The notes under the pieces are model-generated. The model was not told the DNA's origin. It made no database searches and was given only the letters and a program-made list of their open reading frames with translations. Both the position numbers and the translations under genes were made by a program. Shown one piece after another: positions 5,278 to 5,427 of a stretch of 5,427 nucleotides of DNA (its first letter is position 1; each line of letters starts with the position of its first letter). The stretch covers positions 1 through 5,427 of the forward strand of contig JAFGSO010000061.1 in assembly GCA_016934605.1 (NCBI GenBank), given 5' to 3'. The DNA comes from Calditrichota bacterium (lineage in GTDB: Bacteria; Calditrichota; Calditrichia; RBG-13-44-9).

Positions 5278-5427
5278 TTAAATGACTCTCCTCACATATC
5301 CGAGCAGGTGCCGGTTAAACTCAGCCGGATTTTCCATATTGGATAAATGAGCTGCATCGGGGATGAGGTGCATCGTGGTATCCGGGCAGAGAGAAGCCAT
5401 TTCTTCCGCCTCAGCCGGACTGGTCAG
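5278..5427 (-). CDS. Alpha/beta hydrolase, C-terminal 49 residues (5' end outside the window)
   Basis: From the window edge the minus strand reads LTSPAEAEEMASLCPDTTMH then LIPDAAHLSNMENPAEFNRH then LLGYVRRVI and TAA (5278-5280). The pattern IPxAxHLSNxExPxxFN with its histidine (residue 27 of the fragment) is the C-terminal catalytic-His block of alpha/beta hydrolases of the 3-oxoadipate enol-lactonase/haloperoxidase-like type. The preceding residues (SPAEAEEMASLCPDTTMH) fit the helix and strand that lead to that His. The nucleophile elbow and acid residue lie outside, so substrate and subtype cannot be judged. The gene is upstream of the dipeptidase on the same strand, separated by 240 bases of repeat-bearing spacer, so a shared transcript is possible but not evident. 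Confidence 0.85.
   Translation of the reverse strand: MTSPAEAEEMASLCPDTTMHLIPDAAHLSNMENPAEFNRHLLGYVRRVI

Overview
This window comes from a bacterial chromosome of moderate GC content with AT-rich spacers. Three start sites (osmC-like gene, dipeptidase and an 18-codon leader frame) have a clear AGGAG Shine-Dalgarno 9-10 bases before ATG, which argues against typical Bacteroidetes. The gene styles (hflC, MsbA-like half transporter, exported M19 dipeptidase) and the spacer debris (an RHS-core scrap, heptamer repeats, insertion-sequence-like motifs) would fit a lineage of the wider Fibrobacteres-Chlorobi-Bacteroidetes neighbourhood, such as Neomarinimicrobiota or Calditrichota. That placement is a guess from style, not from a marker gene.

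Layout: (1) 1-855, plus strand: hflC without its N-terminal membrane anchor. (2) 867-899: a hairpin between convergent genes. (3) 925-1335, minus: an OsmC-family protein. (4) 1463-3280, minus: a complete MsbA-like ABC exporter half transporter with a GTG start and a plausible sigma-70-type promoter just upstream. (5) 3281-3825: a gene-free stretch holding that promoter, a GATAAG-type heptamer array, a frameshifted RHS-core remnant, a duplicated 18-19 base element, a second heptamer array and a pair of IS-end-like repeats. (6) 3826-5037, minus: an exported M19 (renal dipeptidase family) enzyme. (7) 5038-5277: a spacer with a possible 18-codon leader peptide abutting the dipeptidase ribosome binding site, plus an 8-base repeat array. 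(8) 5278-5427, minus: the last 49 codons of an alpha/beta hydrolase.

The genes do not form an obvious pathway. HflC belongs to the membrane-protein quality-control complex with HflK and FtsH. The exporter, OsmC protein and dipeptidase are ordinary envelope or stress housekeeping functions. No defence system, CRISPR array, prophage or biosynthetic cluster is visible. The parts most worth a second look are non-coding: the mosaic repeat and relic spacer at 3281-3825 and the leader frame upstream of the dipeptidase.
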